64,000 nucleotides of DNA, taken from Ralstonia sp. A12 (GTDB taxonomy: Bacteria; Pseudomonadota; Gammaproteobacteria; Burkholderiales; Burkholderiaceae). This document shows, one piece after another, positions 45,335 through 54,587 of this stretch. Position numbers and translations under genes: made by a program. The stretch covers positions 124,001 through 188,000 of the forward strand of contig NZ_JSZO01000033.1 of NCBI RefSeq assembly GCF_000801955.1, read 5' to 3'. Numbering within the stretch: position 1 is the stretch's first letter; every line of letters begins with the position of its first letter. The notes below the pieces were generated by a model. The model was given only the letters and a program-made list of their open reading frames with translations. It searched no databases and was not told where the DNA came from.

Positions 45335-46600
45335 TCAGTGAGCCCCGCCCGGAACGGCCCGCGTAGCCGTCGCGCCGTTGCGCAACAAAGCCAGGCCACA
45401 CAGCAACACGATCAATTGCGTGCCCACCAGGCTGCCGAAGCCGGCGGCAAGACCTCCGCCGTTCCCCAGCCCGATCACGACGCCCATGAGGGCCGGCATG
45501 AAGCCCGCCACCAGACTGCCCACACCGTTGGTGACACCAAATGCGCACGCAACGTGCTCGGGTGCTGCATTGAACTGGACGGTGCTGGGGATGGCCGGGC
45601 TCTGCAAGCCCCAGCACAGGCTGGCAGCGGTCAGCCAGTAAGCAGCGGCATACCGGTCCGTGCTGTTGATCGCCAGCAGCACCGCGACCGCCACGCCCAG
45701 GCTGCCCAACACGAAAATCAACGGAATGCGGCGGCGCGGGAGGATATCCAGCAGCAGGCCACCCAGCAGCACACCCAGCACCGCGGCGTACTGCGGCATC
45801 GACGCCATCCAACCCATTTCGCGCAGAGAAAAGCCACGTGCCTCCTTCAGGTAGGTCGGCAGCCAGTTGCTGCTGCCCCACAGGTAAGAGAGGAAGGCGG
45901 CAGTCAGCACCGTCATGGTGAAGATATGACGCGTGTGAAAAGCGCCTCGGAACATCTCGCGCACCGTGGAGAGCGCTGCCGGCAGAGACTCCGGCTTGGG
46001 GATGGCTGCGTAGCGCGCCGGCATGCGCACGAACGCCAGCACCAGCGGAATCCCCATCAGCAGGTTGAGCAGGCCCAGCAGGTGGAACGACGCTTCCCAG
46101 TCAGCATTGGCAATGGCATAGCCAACGAGCGGATAGCCCACCGCCAGGCCAACACCCGTGCCCATGTTGAAGATCGCGTTCGGTTTGCCGCTTTCCCGGC
46201 TGTCGAAATGCGCCTTGATGTACGACGCGCCCAGCGAGAACAGCGGCCCCTCGGCAAAACCCAGAATGAACCGCGACAGCAGCAGCTCCATGTAGCTGTT
46301 GAACCACGGCGATGCCATGGTGATCACGCCCCACAACGTCAGCCCATAGATCAGGCTACGGCGCACCCCGAACAGTGCTGCGCAGAACGGGGTGAACAAG
46401 ATGGCAGACAAGCCGTAGCCGGCCATGAACGCCGTGGCCAGCAGCCCCTGGCTGCTACGGTCGTTGGCGGCAAGACCCACGTGCTGCAGAAAATCATGCT
46501 GCGTAATCAGCACCGCAATATTGATGCGGTCGACATACGAAATGGCGACGACCAGAAACAGCGTGACCACGCCCAGCCAGCGCCCAGTACTTGAATTCAT
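45335..46600 (-). CDS. MFS transporter, anion:cation symporter family
   Basis: A 421-residue twelve-helix importer. The first helix reads VVTLFLVVAISYVDRINIAV, the pattern of the ACS group that includes phthalate and glucarate permeases. ATG 46600 has GAGGAG upstream; the open frame further upstream overlaps the aldehyde dehydrogenase gene and was rejected. It is expected to bring in the operon's organic-acid substrate. Confidence 0.92.
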   Translation of the reverse strand: MNSSTGRWLGVVTLFLVVAISYVDRINIAVLITQHDFLQHVGLAANDRSSQGLLATAFMAGYGLSAILFTPFCAALFGVRRSLIYGLTLWGVITMASPWFNSYMELLLSRFILGFAEGPLFSLGASYIKAHFDSRESGKPNAIFNMGTGVGLAVGYPLVGYAIANADWEASFHLLGLLNLLMGIPLVLAFVRMPARYAAIPKPESLPAALSTVREMFRGAFHTRHIFTMTVLTAAFLSYLWGSSNWLPTYLKEARGFSLREMGWMASMPQYAAVLGVLLGGLLLDILPRRRIPLIFVLGSLGVAVAVLLAINSTDRYAAAYWLTAASLCWGLQSPAIPSTVQFNAAPEHVACAFGVTNGVGSLVAGFMPALMGVVIGLGNGGGLAAGFGSLVGTQLIVLLCGLALLRNGATATRAVPGGAH

Positions 46601-46635
46601 TGTTGTCTCCTCACACCTGCCCTTGGCTCTTGTTT

Positions 46636-48132
46636 TCAGTTGGCCCAGGCCAGCGGTTGTTCGTTCAGGCCCCAGTAGAGGCTCTTCTGTTCCATGTACT
46701 GCAGGATGCCCAGGCGGCCTTTCTCGCGGCCCAGGCCGCTGTCGCGCCAGCCGCCAAACGGCGTCGAAATCGAGAACTGCTTGTACGTGTTGATCCACAC
46801 ATTGCCGGCCTGCACGGCGCGGCCGATACGCCAGGCGCGCTTGTAGTCGCGCGTCCAGATGCCGGCGGCCAGCGCATACACGCTGTCGTTGGCCTGTTCG
46901 ATGAGCTCCTCTTCGTCATCGAACGGCATGGCGACGAGCACCGGGCCGAAGATCTCTTCCTGGCAGATGCGTGCGTTGTTGGTCAGGCCTTCGATGATGG
47001 TCGGCGTATAGAAGTAGCCGGACTCGCAGCCGGAGATTTCGGGGCGCAGCCCCCCCGTGCGCAGGTGGCCGCCCTCTTCCACGCCCATCGCCACGTAAGA
47101 CTCGATGGTCTCGCGGTGGCGATCGGTGATCAGCGGGCCCATCTGCGTAGCCTCATCGGCTGGGTTGCCGACACGCAGGCGTGCGGCGGCGGCGGCCAGG
47201 CGATCCATGAACGGCTCATACAACGAACGTGCCACGAACAGGCGCGAACCCGCGATGCACGACTCGCCCGACGAGCTGAAGATGCCGTACAGCACGCCGT
47301 TCACCGCGTGGTCGAGATCGGCGTCTTCAAACACCATCGTCGGCGACTTGCCACCCAGCTCCAGCGACACCGGCATCATCTTGTCGGCCGCGATGTGCGC
47401 GATATGGCGGCCTGTATTCGTGCCACCCGTGAACGACACACGACGCACCAGCGGATGCTTGGTGATCGCGTCACCAATAATCGAACCCTTGCCCGGCAGC
47501 ACGCTGATCATGCCCTTGGGCACACCCGCCTCTTCGCAAATGGCGGCCAGTTCCAGCGCCATCAGCGGCGTGACTTCGGCGGGCTTGACGACGACAGCGT
47601 TGCCGGCCGCCAGCGCGGGGGCCATCTTCTGCGCTTCACTGGCAATCGGCGAGTTCCACGGCGTAATGGCGGCCACCACGCCCATGGGCTCGTGCACGCT
47701 CATCGTCAGGCAATCGCCACGCGCGGGTGTGAGGGATTCCTCCAGCGTCTCGCAGGCTGCACCGAAGAACTGGAACGTGGCGGCAGCGCTCGCCACCAGG
47801 GCGCGCGTTTCGTTGATCGGCTTGCCGTTGTCCAGGCGCTGGCGCTGGGCCAGGGCTTCGCTGCGCGAGCGGATCAGCTCGGCCACGCGATACAGCACGG
47901 CAGCGCGCTCGTGCGGTTTGCGCTGGGCCCAGCCGCTGGAGAGGAATGCGCGGTACGCACCGGCGACGGCCTCTTCCACGTCAGCCACGCTGGCGGCATT
48001 GAGTTCTGCTACGACTTCGCCCGTGGCCGGGTAGCGCGTGACATAGCGCTCGCCGGTGCCGAGGCGCCATTCGCCTGCAATGCAGATCGGCAGCAGGGAC
48101 GTTGCGGTTGCGTTCAAGTTGGAAGCAGTCAT
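46636..48132 (-). CDS. NAD(P)-dependent aldehyde dehydrogenase
   Basis: A 498-residue ALDH-superfamily enzyme with catalytic Cys292 in SSSGESCIAGSR, general-base Glu in LELGGKSPTMVFEDADLDHA, and the cofactor region ITPWNSPIASEAQKMAPALA. Normal family length. It likely oxidises an aldehyde produced by the ThDP enzyme or by ring-cleavage processing. Confidence 0.95.
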   Translation of the reverse strand: MTASNLNATATSLLPICIAGEWRLGTGERYVTRYPATGEVVAELNAASVADVEEAVAGAYRAFLSSGWAQRKPHERAAVLYRVAELIRSRSEALAQRQRLDNGKPINETRALVASAAATFQFFGAACETLEESLTPARGDCLTMSVHEPMGVVAAITPWNSPIASEAQKMAPALAAGNAVVVKPAEVTPLMALELAAICEEAGVPKGMISVLPGKGSIIGDAITKHPLVRRVSFTGGTNTGRHIAHIAADKMMPVSLELGGKSPTMVFEDADLDHAVNGVLYGIFSSSGESCIAGSRLFVARSLYEPFMDRLAAAAARLRVGNPADEATQMGPLITDRHRETIESYVAMGVEEGGHLRTGGLRPEISGCESGYFYTPTIIEGLTNNARICQEEIFGPVLVAMPFDDEEELIEQANDSVYALAAGIWTRDYKRAWRIGRAVQAGNVWINTYKQFSISTPFGGWRDSGLGREKGRLGILQYMEQKSLYWGLNEQPLAWAN

Positions 48133-48148
48133 GGCGCAGTGGCCTCAC

Positions 48149-48952
48149 TCAAATCGAAACGGCGTGCGCGCGGTTGCCCAGCGCACGCACCACGCTGAAC
48201 ACTGTCAGCGCAGAAGTCTTGGGATTCGCCGCCAGCGGCTTGCCGCGCATGGTCAGCTCGAAGCCGCCAAAGGCGCCGCGCGCCTCGACGTGGTGGACGT
48301 TCTCGTCGACGGTCGGATCGGCCAACAACTTCACATGCGTGTGGTCGAGCCCCAGACCAGCCACCGACAGCGTGGCAGCCACGTTGGCGTTCTTCGGGAA
48401 CAGGCGTGCAGCTTCGCGGGCGTTGCCTTCGAAAATCACGGTCGGCTCGCGCAGCGCGTCGAGGTCGAACTGCTGCTCAGCTGGCGTGTCCTTCCAGGCA
48501 CGTGGCGGTTTGCGGCCCGTGTAGACCACGGCATCCAACCCACCCACGCGTGCAGCGGCCAGCGCATCGATGGCACCGATGGCACCTGAAAGCAACTGCA
48601 CCTGTGCATTGCCGCGACGGGCCGCCGCTTCCAGGCGCTCCGCCACACCGGGCTCGGACAGTGCGCCCACCGAGACCACCAGGCAGTCGATACCCTGCTC
48701 CAGCGCCGGCAGCACATGCTCTTCGAGCGCGTCGTGGCCGGCGCACTCAACCAGCAGGTCGGGATGCGCATCCGCCGACAGGTGCGTCATCACACGCGCT
48801 TTCGGTGCGAACGGGGCAATGGCCTCGCGCGCCTTGTCCATCGCGTGCTCGGGCACGATCACGGCATCAAAGCAGACATCCGGATCGCTCTTGAGCAGCT
48901 CCAGCACGCCCTGCCCGATTGCTCCGCAACCGACCATCGATACATGCAGCAT
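48149..48952 (-). CDS. L-aspartate dehydrogenase-like protein (NadX family)
   Basis: A 267-residue protein with an N-terminal Rossmann motif (VGCGAIGQGVLELL) and the NadX-typical C-terminal segment HVEARGAFGGFELTMRGKPL. ATG 48952 has AAGGAG seven bases upstream; a GTG start at 48988 would overlap the ThDP gene (GTGA) but is less likely. NadX normally makes iminoaspartate for NAD synthesis. Here the catabolic context suggests an amine or imine intermediate, which is inference. Confidence 0.88.
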   Translation of the reverse strand: MLHVSMVGCGAIGQGVLELLKSDPDVCFDAVIVPEHAMDKAREAIAPFAPKARVMTHLSADAHPDLLVECAGHDALEEHVLPALEQGIDCLVVSVGALSEPGVAERLEAAARRGNAQVQLLSGAIGAIDALAAARVGGLDAVVYTGRKPPRAWKDTPAEQQFDLDALREPTVIFEGNAREAARLFPKNANVAATLSVAGLGLDHTHVKLLADPTVDENVHHVEARGAFGGFELTMRGKPLAANPKTSALTVFSVVRALGNRAHAVSI

Positions 48953-48984
48953 GTCCGGCTCCTTGGGTTGGCTCAGTTGCGGGC

Positions 48985-50700
48985 TCACGCCACCACCGTG
49001 GTGCGCTCGGCTGCGCGTTCGCCTTGGGTGTCCTTGGCCTGCTGGTTGACCGGCGGGCCGGCGAAGATGGTCTTGAAGCTGCCGATGGAGAGCATGTCGA
49101 TCTCCATCAGGAACGGGCCTTCCTCGCTGGTGGCTTCCTGCAGCGCCTTGCCCACGTCCGCCAGATCGGACACACGGCGATGACGCAACTGCAGCGACTG
49201 CGACAGCGCGGCGTAGTCCGGCGTGTGCAGCTCGACGTAATGACGGCGGCCGCCGTATTGCGCGTCCTGGATGTTCTTGATGACGCCGTAGCCCTTGTCG
49301 TTCATCAGCACGATGACGAGGTTGGCGCGCTCCTGCACAGCCGTCGCCAGCTCACCCAGGTTCAGGATGAAGCCGCCGTCGCCGGCCAGGCAGAAGGTCT
49401 TCTTGCCCGATGCCGTAGCCGCCGAACCGATGGCGGCACCAATGCCCATTGCAAGACCCTGGCCAATGCCGCCGCCCAGCGCATGCACGCCGGCACGCGA
49501 ATCAAAAATGCGCAGTTGGCGGTTGCCCCATGTGCTGTTCGACACCGTCACGTCACGCACCCAGTTGAACTCGCGGCCCACCGAAGCTTGCAGTGATTCC
49601 ACCAACGCCGAGTACGGGCCCAGGCCATCCACCAGTGCACCAACTGCCTTCTCGTGTGCAGCACGCAGGTCGCCTGCGAATGCGGCGTCGATCTGCATCT
49701 TCTTTTCCAGCCTCTCGATCAGGCCATCCAACGCCAGGGCTGAATCGCCGCAGACGAAGTAGTCGCTGGCATAGCAACGGCCTTCCGCCGACGCATCCGC
49801 ATCAATGCGGTACAGCGGGCGCGGCAGCTTCAGTTCGTACTTGAGCGTTTCATTGCCGCGCAGGCGCGAGCCGACCACGAGCATGGCGTCGCAGGTCTGG
49901 TAGAACGCTTCAACCGGCTTGTGCAGGTTGAACGCACCCAGCGAGCGCGGATCATCTTCCGGCACGATGCCGCGGCCTTGCGTGCTGGTGACCACGCCAA
50001 AGCCCAGGTCCATCAGGCGCTTGACCTGCTTGGCAGCATGACGGGCACCACCGCCCAACCACAGCATCGGGCGGCGCGCACGCGACAGGCGCTCGGCCAG
50101 TTCATCCAGCGCGTGCGCAGACGGCACATGCTGCGGCACCAGCAACGGACGTAGATCGTCCGGCATCGGGATCAGCGCGGCCTGGATGTCGATGGGAATC
50201 TCCACGCTCACGGGGCCAGTCGGCGCTGTCAGCGCGGTCTGCACGGCCAGCTTCATCGTGCTGATGGCGGTGTCCGCGCTGCGGATGCGGAAAGCCGCCT
50301 TCGACACCGACTTGAGCATCGTGAGTTGATCCGGTGCTTCGTGGATGTACGCGAGGCTCTGGTCCAGGTACGGCGTTTCGATCTGGCCGGTGATGTGCAG
50401 CAGCGGCGTGCCGGCCGTCAGTGCTTCGACCATCGCGCCGGCAGCGTTACCAGCGGCCGTGCCAGTGCTGGTCAGGCACACGCCCAGGCCACCCGTGGTG
50501 CGGGCGTAGGCATCGGCCATGTTGGTGCCGCCTGCTTCGCCGCGCGCCATGATGAAGCGGATCTTGCCGCGCTCGCCCATCGCGTCAAGGATGGGCATGT
50601 TGTGGATCGAGATGACGCCAAAGGCGGCCTTGACCTCGCAGCTTTCCAGGAAGGCTGCAATCGCGTGGCCCACCGTGACCAGTTGTTGTTCGTTACGCAT
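48985..50700 (-). CDS. Thiamine-diphosphate-dependent enzyme (acetolactate synthase/benzoylformate decarboxylase type)
   Basis: A 571-residue ThDP enzyme: the activating Glu55 in MARGEAGGTNMADAYAR, central domain ARRPMLWLGGGARHAAKQVK, and the ThDP/Mg motif AGDGGFILNLGELATAVQER with a downstream Asn in LMNDKGYG. It probably decarboxylates or carboligates a 2-oxo acid. Start ATG 50700 overlaps the SDR stop by 8 bases; the long N-terminal extension was rejected. Confidence 0.92.
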   Translation of the reverse strand: MRNEQQLVTVGHAIAAFLESCEVKAAFGVISIHNMPILDAMGERGKIRFIMARGEAGGTNMADAYARTTGGLGVCLTSTGTAAGNAAGAMVEALTAGTPLLHITGQIETPYLDQSLAYIHEAPDQLTMLKSVSKAAFRIRSADTAISTMKLAVQTALTAPTGPVSVEIPIDIQAALIPMPDDLRPLLVPQHVPSAHALDELAERLSRARRPMLWLGGGARHAAKQVKRLMDLGFGVVTSTQGRGIVPEDDPRSLGAFNLHKPVEAFYQTCDAMLVVGSRLRGNETLKYELKLPRPLYRIDADASAEGRCYASDYFVCGDSALALDGLIERLEKKMQIDAAFAGDLRAAHEKAVGALVDGLGPYSALVESLQASVGREFNWVRDVTVSNSTWGNRQLRIFDSRAGVHALGGGIGQGLAMGIGAAIGSAATASGKKTFCLAGDGGFILNLGELATAVQERANLVIVLMNDKGYGVIKNIQDAQYGGRRHYVELHTPDYAALSQSLQLRHRRVSDLADVGKALQEATSEEGPFLMEIDMLSIGSFKTIFAGPPVNQQAKDTQGERAAERTTVVA

Positions 50701-51496
50701 GACGGGAGTGTCCTCCGGAGATATCGATGTGGCTGCCCGTGGTGTACGAAGACAACGGCGAGGCAAGGAACAGAATGGCGCGGGCCGCCTCTTCGGGCAG
50801 GCCCAGGCGGCCAAGGGGAATATGCTTTTGCGCGGCCAGGCGGCGCGTCCACGCGGCCCAGTCGAGATGGCGATCTTCTTCAGGTCGTGCCTCAAAGCGG
50901 CGACGCCACTGGCCGGACTCAACCAACCCGATCAGGATGCCGTTGACGCGCACCCCCTTCGGCGCAAACTCGGTCGCCATCGAGCGCACCAGGTTGAGCA
51001 CGCCGGCACGCGCCGCCGAGGTGGCCACCATGTGCGGCTCCGGCTGTTGCGCGAGCAACGAGTTCACGCAGACGATGGCACCGTGTGCCGAGCGCTCCAG
51101 TTGCGGCAGGAACGCGCGCGTGGGGTGAATGACGGAGAAGAACTTGAGATGCAGTTCGTCCGTCCATGCAGCATCTTCGGTGTTGGCAAAGGTCGAGACG
51201 CGGCCCTGGCCGGCGTTGTTGACCAGCATGTCGACAGGGCCGAGTTCCTGTTCCACCGCATCGGCAAACGCAGTCATCTGCGCTGCATCGAGCACGTCGC
51301 ACGTGGCGGCGAACAACTTGGCACCCAGGAATCGGCTGCGCAGGTGTTGTTCAGCTTGCGCAAGACGTTCGGCATTGCGGCCACACAGCGCCACGGCGGC
51401 ACCGGCTTCCAGCAACAGTTCAACGGTGGCGAGGCCGATGCCGGAGGAGCCTCCGGTCACGACTGCGGTCTTGCCAGTCAGATTGATCATTGGCAT
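50693..51496 (-). CDS. SDR-family protein with altered catalytic motif
   Basis: A 267-residue short-chain dehydrogenase/reductase-fold protein. The NAD(P) motif VVTGGSSGIGLATVELLLEA and the NNAGQG motif are intact. The catalytic YxxxK position appears to read TxxxR (VATSAARAGVLNLV), so the standard proton relay is missing. ATG 51496 has GGGA at good spacing; ATG 51502 overlaps the IclR stop (ATGA). Confidence 0.85.
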   Translation of the reverse strand: MPMINLTGKTAVVTGGSSGIGLATVELLLEAGAAVALCGRNAERLAQAEQHLRSRFLGAKLFAATCDVLDAAQMTAFADAVEQELGPVDMLVNNAGQGRVSTFANTEDAAWTDELHLKFFSVIHPTRAFLPQLERSAHGAIVCVNSLLAQQPEPHMVATSAARAGVLNLVRSMATEFAPKGVRVNGILIGLVESGQWRRRFEARPEEDRHLDWAAWTRRLAAQKHIPLGRLGLPEEAARAILFLASPLSSYTTGSHIDISGGHSRHA

Positions 51497-51498
51497 GG

Positions 51499-52326
51499 TC
51501 ATTCCCGGAACAGGTTGACGACCTTGCCGCTGGCGGGGCGGTAGTCCAGCAGGTAAGACAGCTCACCGGCGGCGGCACGCACCTTGTCGATCATCGTATC
51601 CAGCTGGGCAGGCTCGATGCGCGGCGACGGGATCGTCGTACCGAGCGCGGCGACCACCTTGCCGGCGCGGTCCAACACCGGCGCAGCAATCGTCGAAATA
51701 TTGGCTTCAAAGAAGCCCTCCTGCAGCACGTAGCCGTGTTCGCGGTCGCGCTGGACCATCTCGAACAGCTCTTCCACCGTGCGCGGCGTGTTGTGCGAGA
51801 ACACTTCCAGCTGCGGCTCCGGATAGAGCTGGCGCAACTCAGCCAGCGACAGGTCTGCCAGCAGCACGCGACCCAACACCGTGGCATGCGCAGGCAGGCG
51901 CGTACCGACATTGACGGAGCTGGTGAACGGCGTGGGCGCCACCGACTTCGCCACGTAGACGATCGAGCGGCCATCGCGCACCACGAGATTGCACGGGTAG
52001 TGGATGTCGTCGCGCAGGCGATCGAGCAGCGGGCGGCCCAGCTCGGTCAGCTCCAGCGAGGCGAGGTACTCAAAGCCCAGGCGCAGCACGGCCATGCCGA
52101 GGCGGAAATCGCGGCCACCATCGACACGCTCGACAAAGCCCATCACTTCAAGCGTGGTCAGCAGGCGGAACACCGTCGAGCGCGGCACCTTCAGCCGGCG
52201 CGCCAGTTCCGGTGCCGACAGCACGCGATCTTTGTGGCTGAACTCGCATAGCAGGCGCAGGCCGCGTTCGAGCCCGGGGACGATGTACTTTTCCTGCACG
52301 TCTTCGGAGATGAGGTCGTTGCTCAT
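51499..52326 (-). CDS. IclR-family transcriptional regulator
   Basis: A 275-residue regulator: N-terminal winged helix (about 18-80: RLLCEFSHKDRVLSAPELAR, then VPRSTVFRLLTTLEVMGFVER) and a C-terminal effector-binding domain (HATVLGRVLLADLSL, GYVLQEGFFEANISTIAAPV). It is embedded in the operon it most likely controls. Candidate operators lie before the operon and before the porin gene. Confidence 0.93.
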   Translation of the reverse strand: MSNDLISEDVQEKYIVPGLERGLRLLCEFSHKDRVLSAPELARRLKVPRSTVFRLLTTLEVMGFVERVDGGRDFRLGMAVLRLGFEYLASLELTELGRPLLDRLRDDIHYPCNLVVRDGRSIVYVAKSVAPTPFTSSVNVGTRLPAHATVLGRVLLADLSLAELRQLYPEPQLEVFSHNTPRTVEELFEMVQRDREHGYVLQEGFFEANISTIAAPVLDRAGKVVAALGTTIPSPRIEPAQLDTMIDKVRAAAGELSYLLDYRPASGKVVNLFRE

Positions 52327-52338
52327 ACGTGTTGGCGC

Positions 52339-53241
52339 TTACGCGTTTCGGGATTGGGAGAGGACAGCTTGTTCGATCCAGCCTGCAACCGCTTCAGGAG
52401 CATCGATGTAGGAGGCGTGTCCGGCAGACGGCACGAGCGCAAACGGCAGGCTGAACGTCTCGGCCAGTGCTTGGCAGCCCTGCGGGGGCGTGATGCCGTC
52501 CACGTCGCCGCACGCGATGTGTGCTGGCGTCGATGCGGGACGCTTGCGCAGGTGGGCGCCGATGTCGTCGCCGCTGAGCATGGCCACTGCCTGGCGATAA
52601 CCGCCATCGTTCAGGCGCTTCATGTTCCAGCGCACCCAGGCGCGCTCTTCGTCAGAGGCATTGGCGCGCAGCAGATGCGCATGGCGCGATTCCGCCATGC
52701 CATCAATGCCAAGCTGGTCGAGCGTTGCCAATCGCTGAGCCTGTACCGTGCGCGACTTCGCTTCCTGCCCCGGCTGGCCGTAGCCCTGTGCCGGGTTCAG
52801 GAGCAGCAAGCTGCGCGGTTGCATCGCCGCAGGTGCGTCGGCCACATACGCGGACGCCATCAGCGCACCCAACGAATGTCCAACCAGCGCATCCGGCTTC
52901 ACGCGCAATGCGGCAAGCCACGCGCGCAGGCGCAGTGCATAGTCGGCAGCACGCGGCTCGGCTTGTGCAAGCGGCGTGGAGTTGCCGTAGCCCGGCGCAT
53001 CCCACGCGAACACACGCGTGGTTTGCGAAAGGATTTGCACACACGGCAGCCATGACGCAGCACTGGAGCTGATGCCGTGCAACAGCACAACCACCGGCCC
53101 GCGCTCGCCCCATTGCCGATAGCCGATACGGTCGCCACGCTCGTTGATCGCAACGGTGCGTTCGGCAAACTCGGCGCCGAGCACAGCAAGTGCATCGGCT
53201 ACGCGGAATGGGTGGGAAGACATGACAGCCTGCGCGCTCAT
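52339..53241 (-). CDS. Alpha/beta hydrolase
   Basis: A 300-residue alpha/beta-hydrolase: oxyanion motif VVVLLHGISSSAASW, nucleophile elbow VGHSLGALMAS, acid region HIACGDVDGITPP and His in PSAGHASYIDAPEAV. Such enzymes hydrolyse meta-cleavage products or lactones in similar operons. ATG 53241 is preferred; ATG 53223 is possible. Confidence 0.9.
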   Translation of the reverse strand: MSAQAVMSSHPFRVADALAVLGAEFAERTVAINERGDRIGYRQWGERGPVVVLLHGISSSAASWLPCVQILSQTTRVFAWDAPGYGNSTPLAQAEPRAADYALRLRAWLAALRVKPDALVGHSLGALMASAYVADAPAAMQPRSLLLLNPAQGYGQPGQEAKSRTVQAQRLATLDQLGIDGMAESRHAHLLRANASDEERAWVRWNMKRLNDGGYRQAVAMLSGDDIGAHLRKRPASTPAHIACGDVDGITPPQGCQALAETFSLPFALVPSAGHASYIDAPEAVAGWIEQAVLSQSRNA

Positions 53242-53245
53242 GACA

Positions 53246-53782
53246 TCAACGCTTGATCTTGGCGAGCGGGTGCTCGGGCGGATACGTCGGCGTGATCGGC
53301 TTCTTGGCACCGAGCATCACGCACATCAGCGCATCTTCATCGCCGATGTTGATTTCTTCGCGGTACACACCGGGCGGCACCGAGACGAGATCGCGGTCAG
53401 TCAGGATGGTCTCAAAGCGCTCGCCGTCCTTCTCCAGCACCAGCTTGAGCTTGCCGCGGATGACGAAAAACACCTCCTCCACATCGGTGTGGAGGTGCGA
53501 CGGGCCTTCGTGGCCAGCCGGAATGACCATGGTCGAGAACGTGAAGTGCTCCGACGGCACCGTGTTGGTGTCAGCCGCCACGCCCGTGCCGCCGGTACCG
53601 AGGTAACGCATTTGTGCGCGGCGGTATTTCGGGTCGTAGTCAGCCTGGAACTTGAGGGCGTCCCAGTCGTAGCGGCGGGTGGCGAAACGCGCCACGCGGC
53701 TGTTCATCCAATCTTCAAACGACGCGCCTTCCGGGCGGTCCCACGTGCGCTGCACTTGCTGTTGTTCGGAGAGATCGCTCAT
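53246..53782 (-). CDS. Cupin-domain protein
   Basis: A 178-residue cupin with metal-ligand motif GPSHLHTDVEEVFFVIRGK and the second motif VSVPPGVYREEIN (the usual His is absent from motif 2). It may be a dioxygenase-like or isomerase-like enzyme, or an accessory protein. AAGAGG lies six bases before ATG 53782. Confidence 0.85.
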   Translation of the reverse strand: MSDLSEQQQVQRTWDRPEGASFEDWMNSRVARFATRRYDWDALKFQADYDPKYRRAQMRYLGTGGTGVAADTNTVPSEHFTFSTMVIPAGHEGPSHLHTDVEEVFFVIRGKLKLVLEKDGERFETILTDRDLVSVPPGVYREEINIGDEDALMCVMLGAKKPITPTYPPEHPLAKIKR

Positions 53783-53813
53783 CGAATGCCTCTTCTCAGT
53801 GATATGGGTTGCA

Positions 53814-54587
53814 TTACTGCATGACAAAACCGCCGTTGACGGCCAGCGTCTGGCCCGTCACGAATCGGGAAAGATCGGACAGCGCGAACAGCACGGCGCC
53901 GCATACGTCGTCGGGCACCTGATCGCGCGAGATGGCGCGCTGGTCGCGGTACAGCGCATGACGATGCGCCGGTACATATTCGGTGGCTTCCACCAGCGTC
54001 AGGCCCGGTGCGATGGCGTTGACGGTGATGCCGTCTGCGCCGCACTCACGCGCCAAGGACTTGGTCATGCCGATGACGGCGCTCTTGCTCGCCACGTAGG
54101 CCAGCAGGTTCGGCGCGCCCCACAGCGGCGTGTCCGACGACAAGTTGACGATCGCACCACGGCCCGATGCCTTGAGTGCCGGCAGGCAGGCCGTCGTCAT
54201 CAGCCAGGTGCCGCGCACGTTGACGTTCATCACGCGGTCCCAGGTGTCGACGTCGATGGACGATGCATCGCGCCCGCCCGAATTGGTGATGGCCGCGTTG
54301 TTGACGAGACCGTCCAGCCCACCCAGTGCTTGCGCAGCCGCTGCCGCACAAGCCTGGATGGAAGCCGGGTCGCCGAGATCAAGCGTGAAGCCATGCGCCT
54401 CGAAGCCAGCCGCGCGCAGTGCCGCGGCCTCCTCCTGCACACGCTCGCCAAGAATGTCTGCCAGGGCAACCGCGCCACCGGCTTCAGCGATGGACTTGGC
54501 AAACGCCAGACCCAGCCCACGCGCGGCGCCGGTGACGAGCACCCTGCGGCCAGCCAGCAGCCCGATGGCTTGATTGCGCTCAGGCAT
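53814..54587 (-). CDS. SDR-family dehydrogenase
   Basis: A 257-residue classical SDR: cofactor motif VLVTGAARGLGLAFAKSIAE, NNAAITNSGG and intact catalytic YVASK (LLAYVASKSAVIGM). It starts within the end of the Rieske gene (7-8 bp overlap; ATG 54596 is an alternative), so it is translated with it and may oxidise the hydroxylated or dihydrodiol product. Confidence 0.92.
   Translation of the reverse strand: MPERNQAIGLLAGRRVLVTGAARGLGLAFAKSIAEAGGAVALADILGERVQEEAAALRAAGFEAHGFTLDLGDPASIQACAAAAAQALGGLDGLVNNAAITNSGGRDASSIDVDTWDRVMNVNVRGTWLMTTACLPALKASGRGAIVNLSSDTPLWGAPNLLAYVASKSAVIGMTKSLARECGADGITVNAIAPGLTLVEATEYVPAHRHALYRDQRAISRDQVPDDVCGAVLFALSDLSRFVTGQTLAVNGGFVMQ

Noticed and set aside
46591-48198. 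535-residue + strand frame opposite aldehyde dehydrogenase
   Set aside because: Shadow of an ALDH gene with intact catalytic residues.
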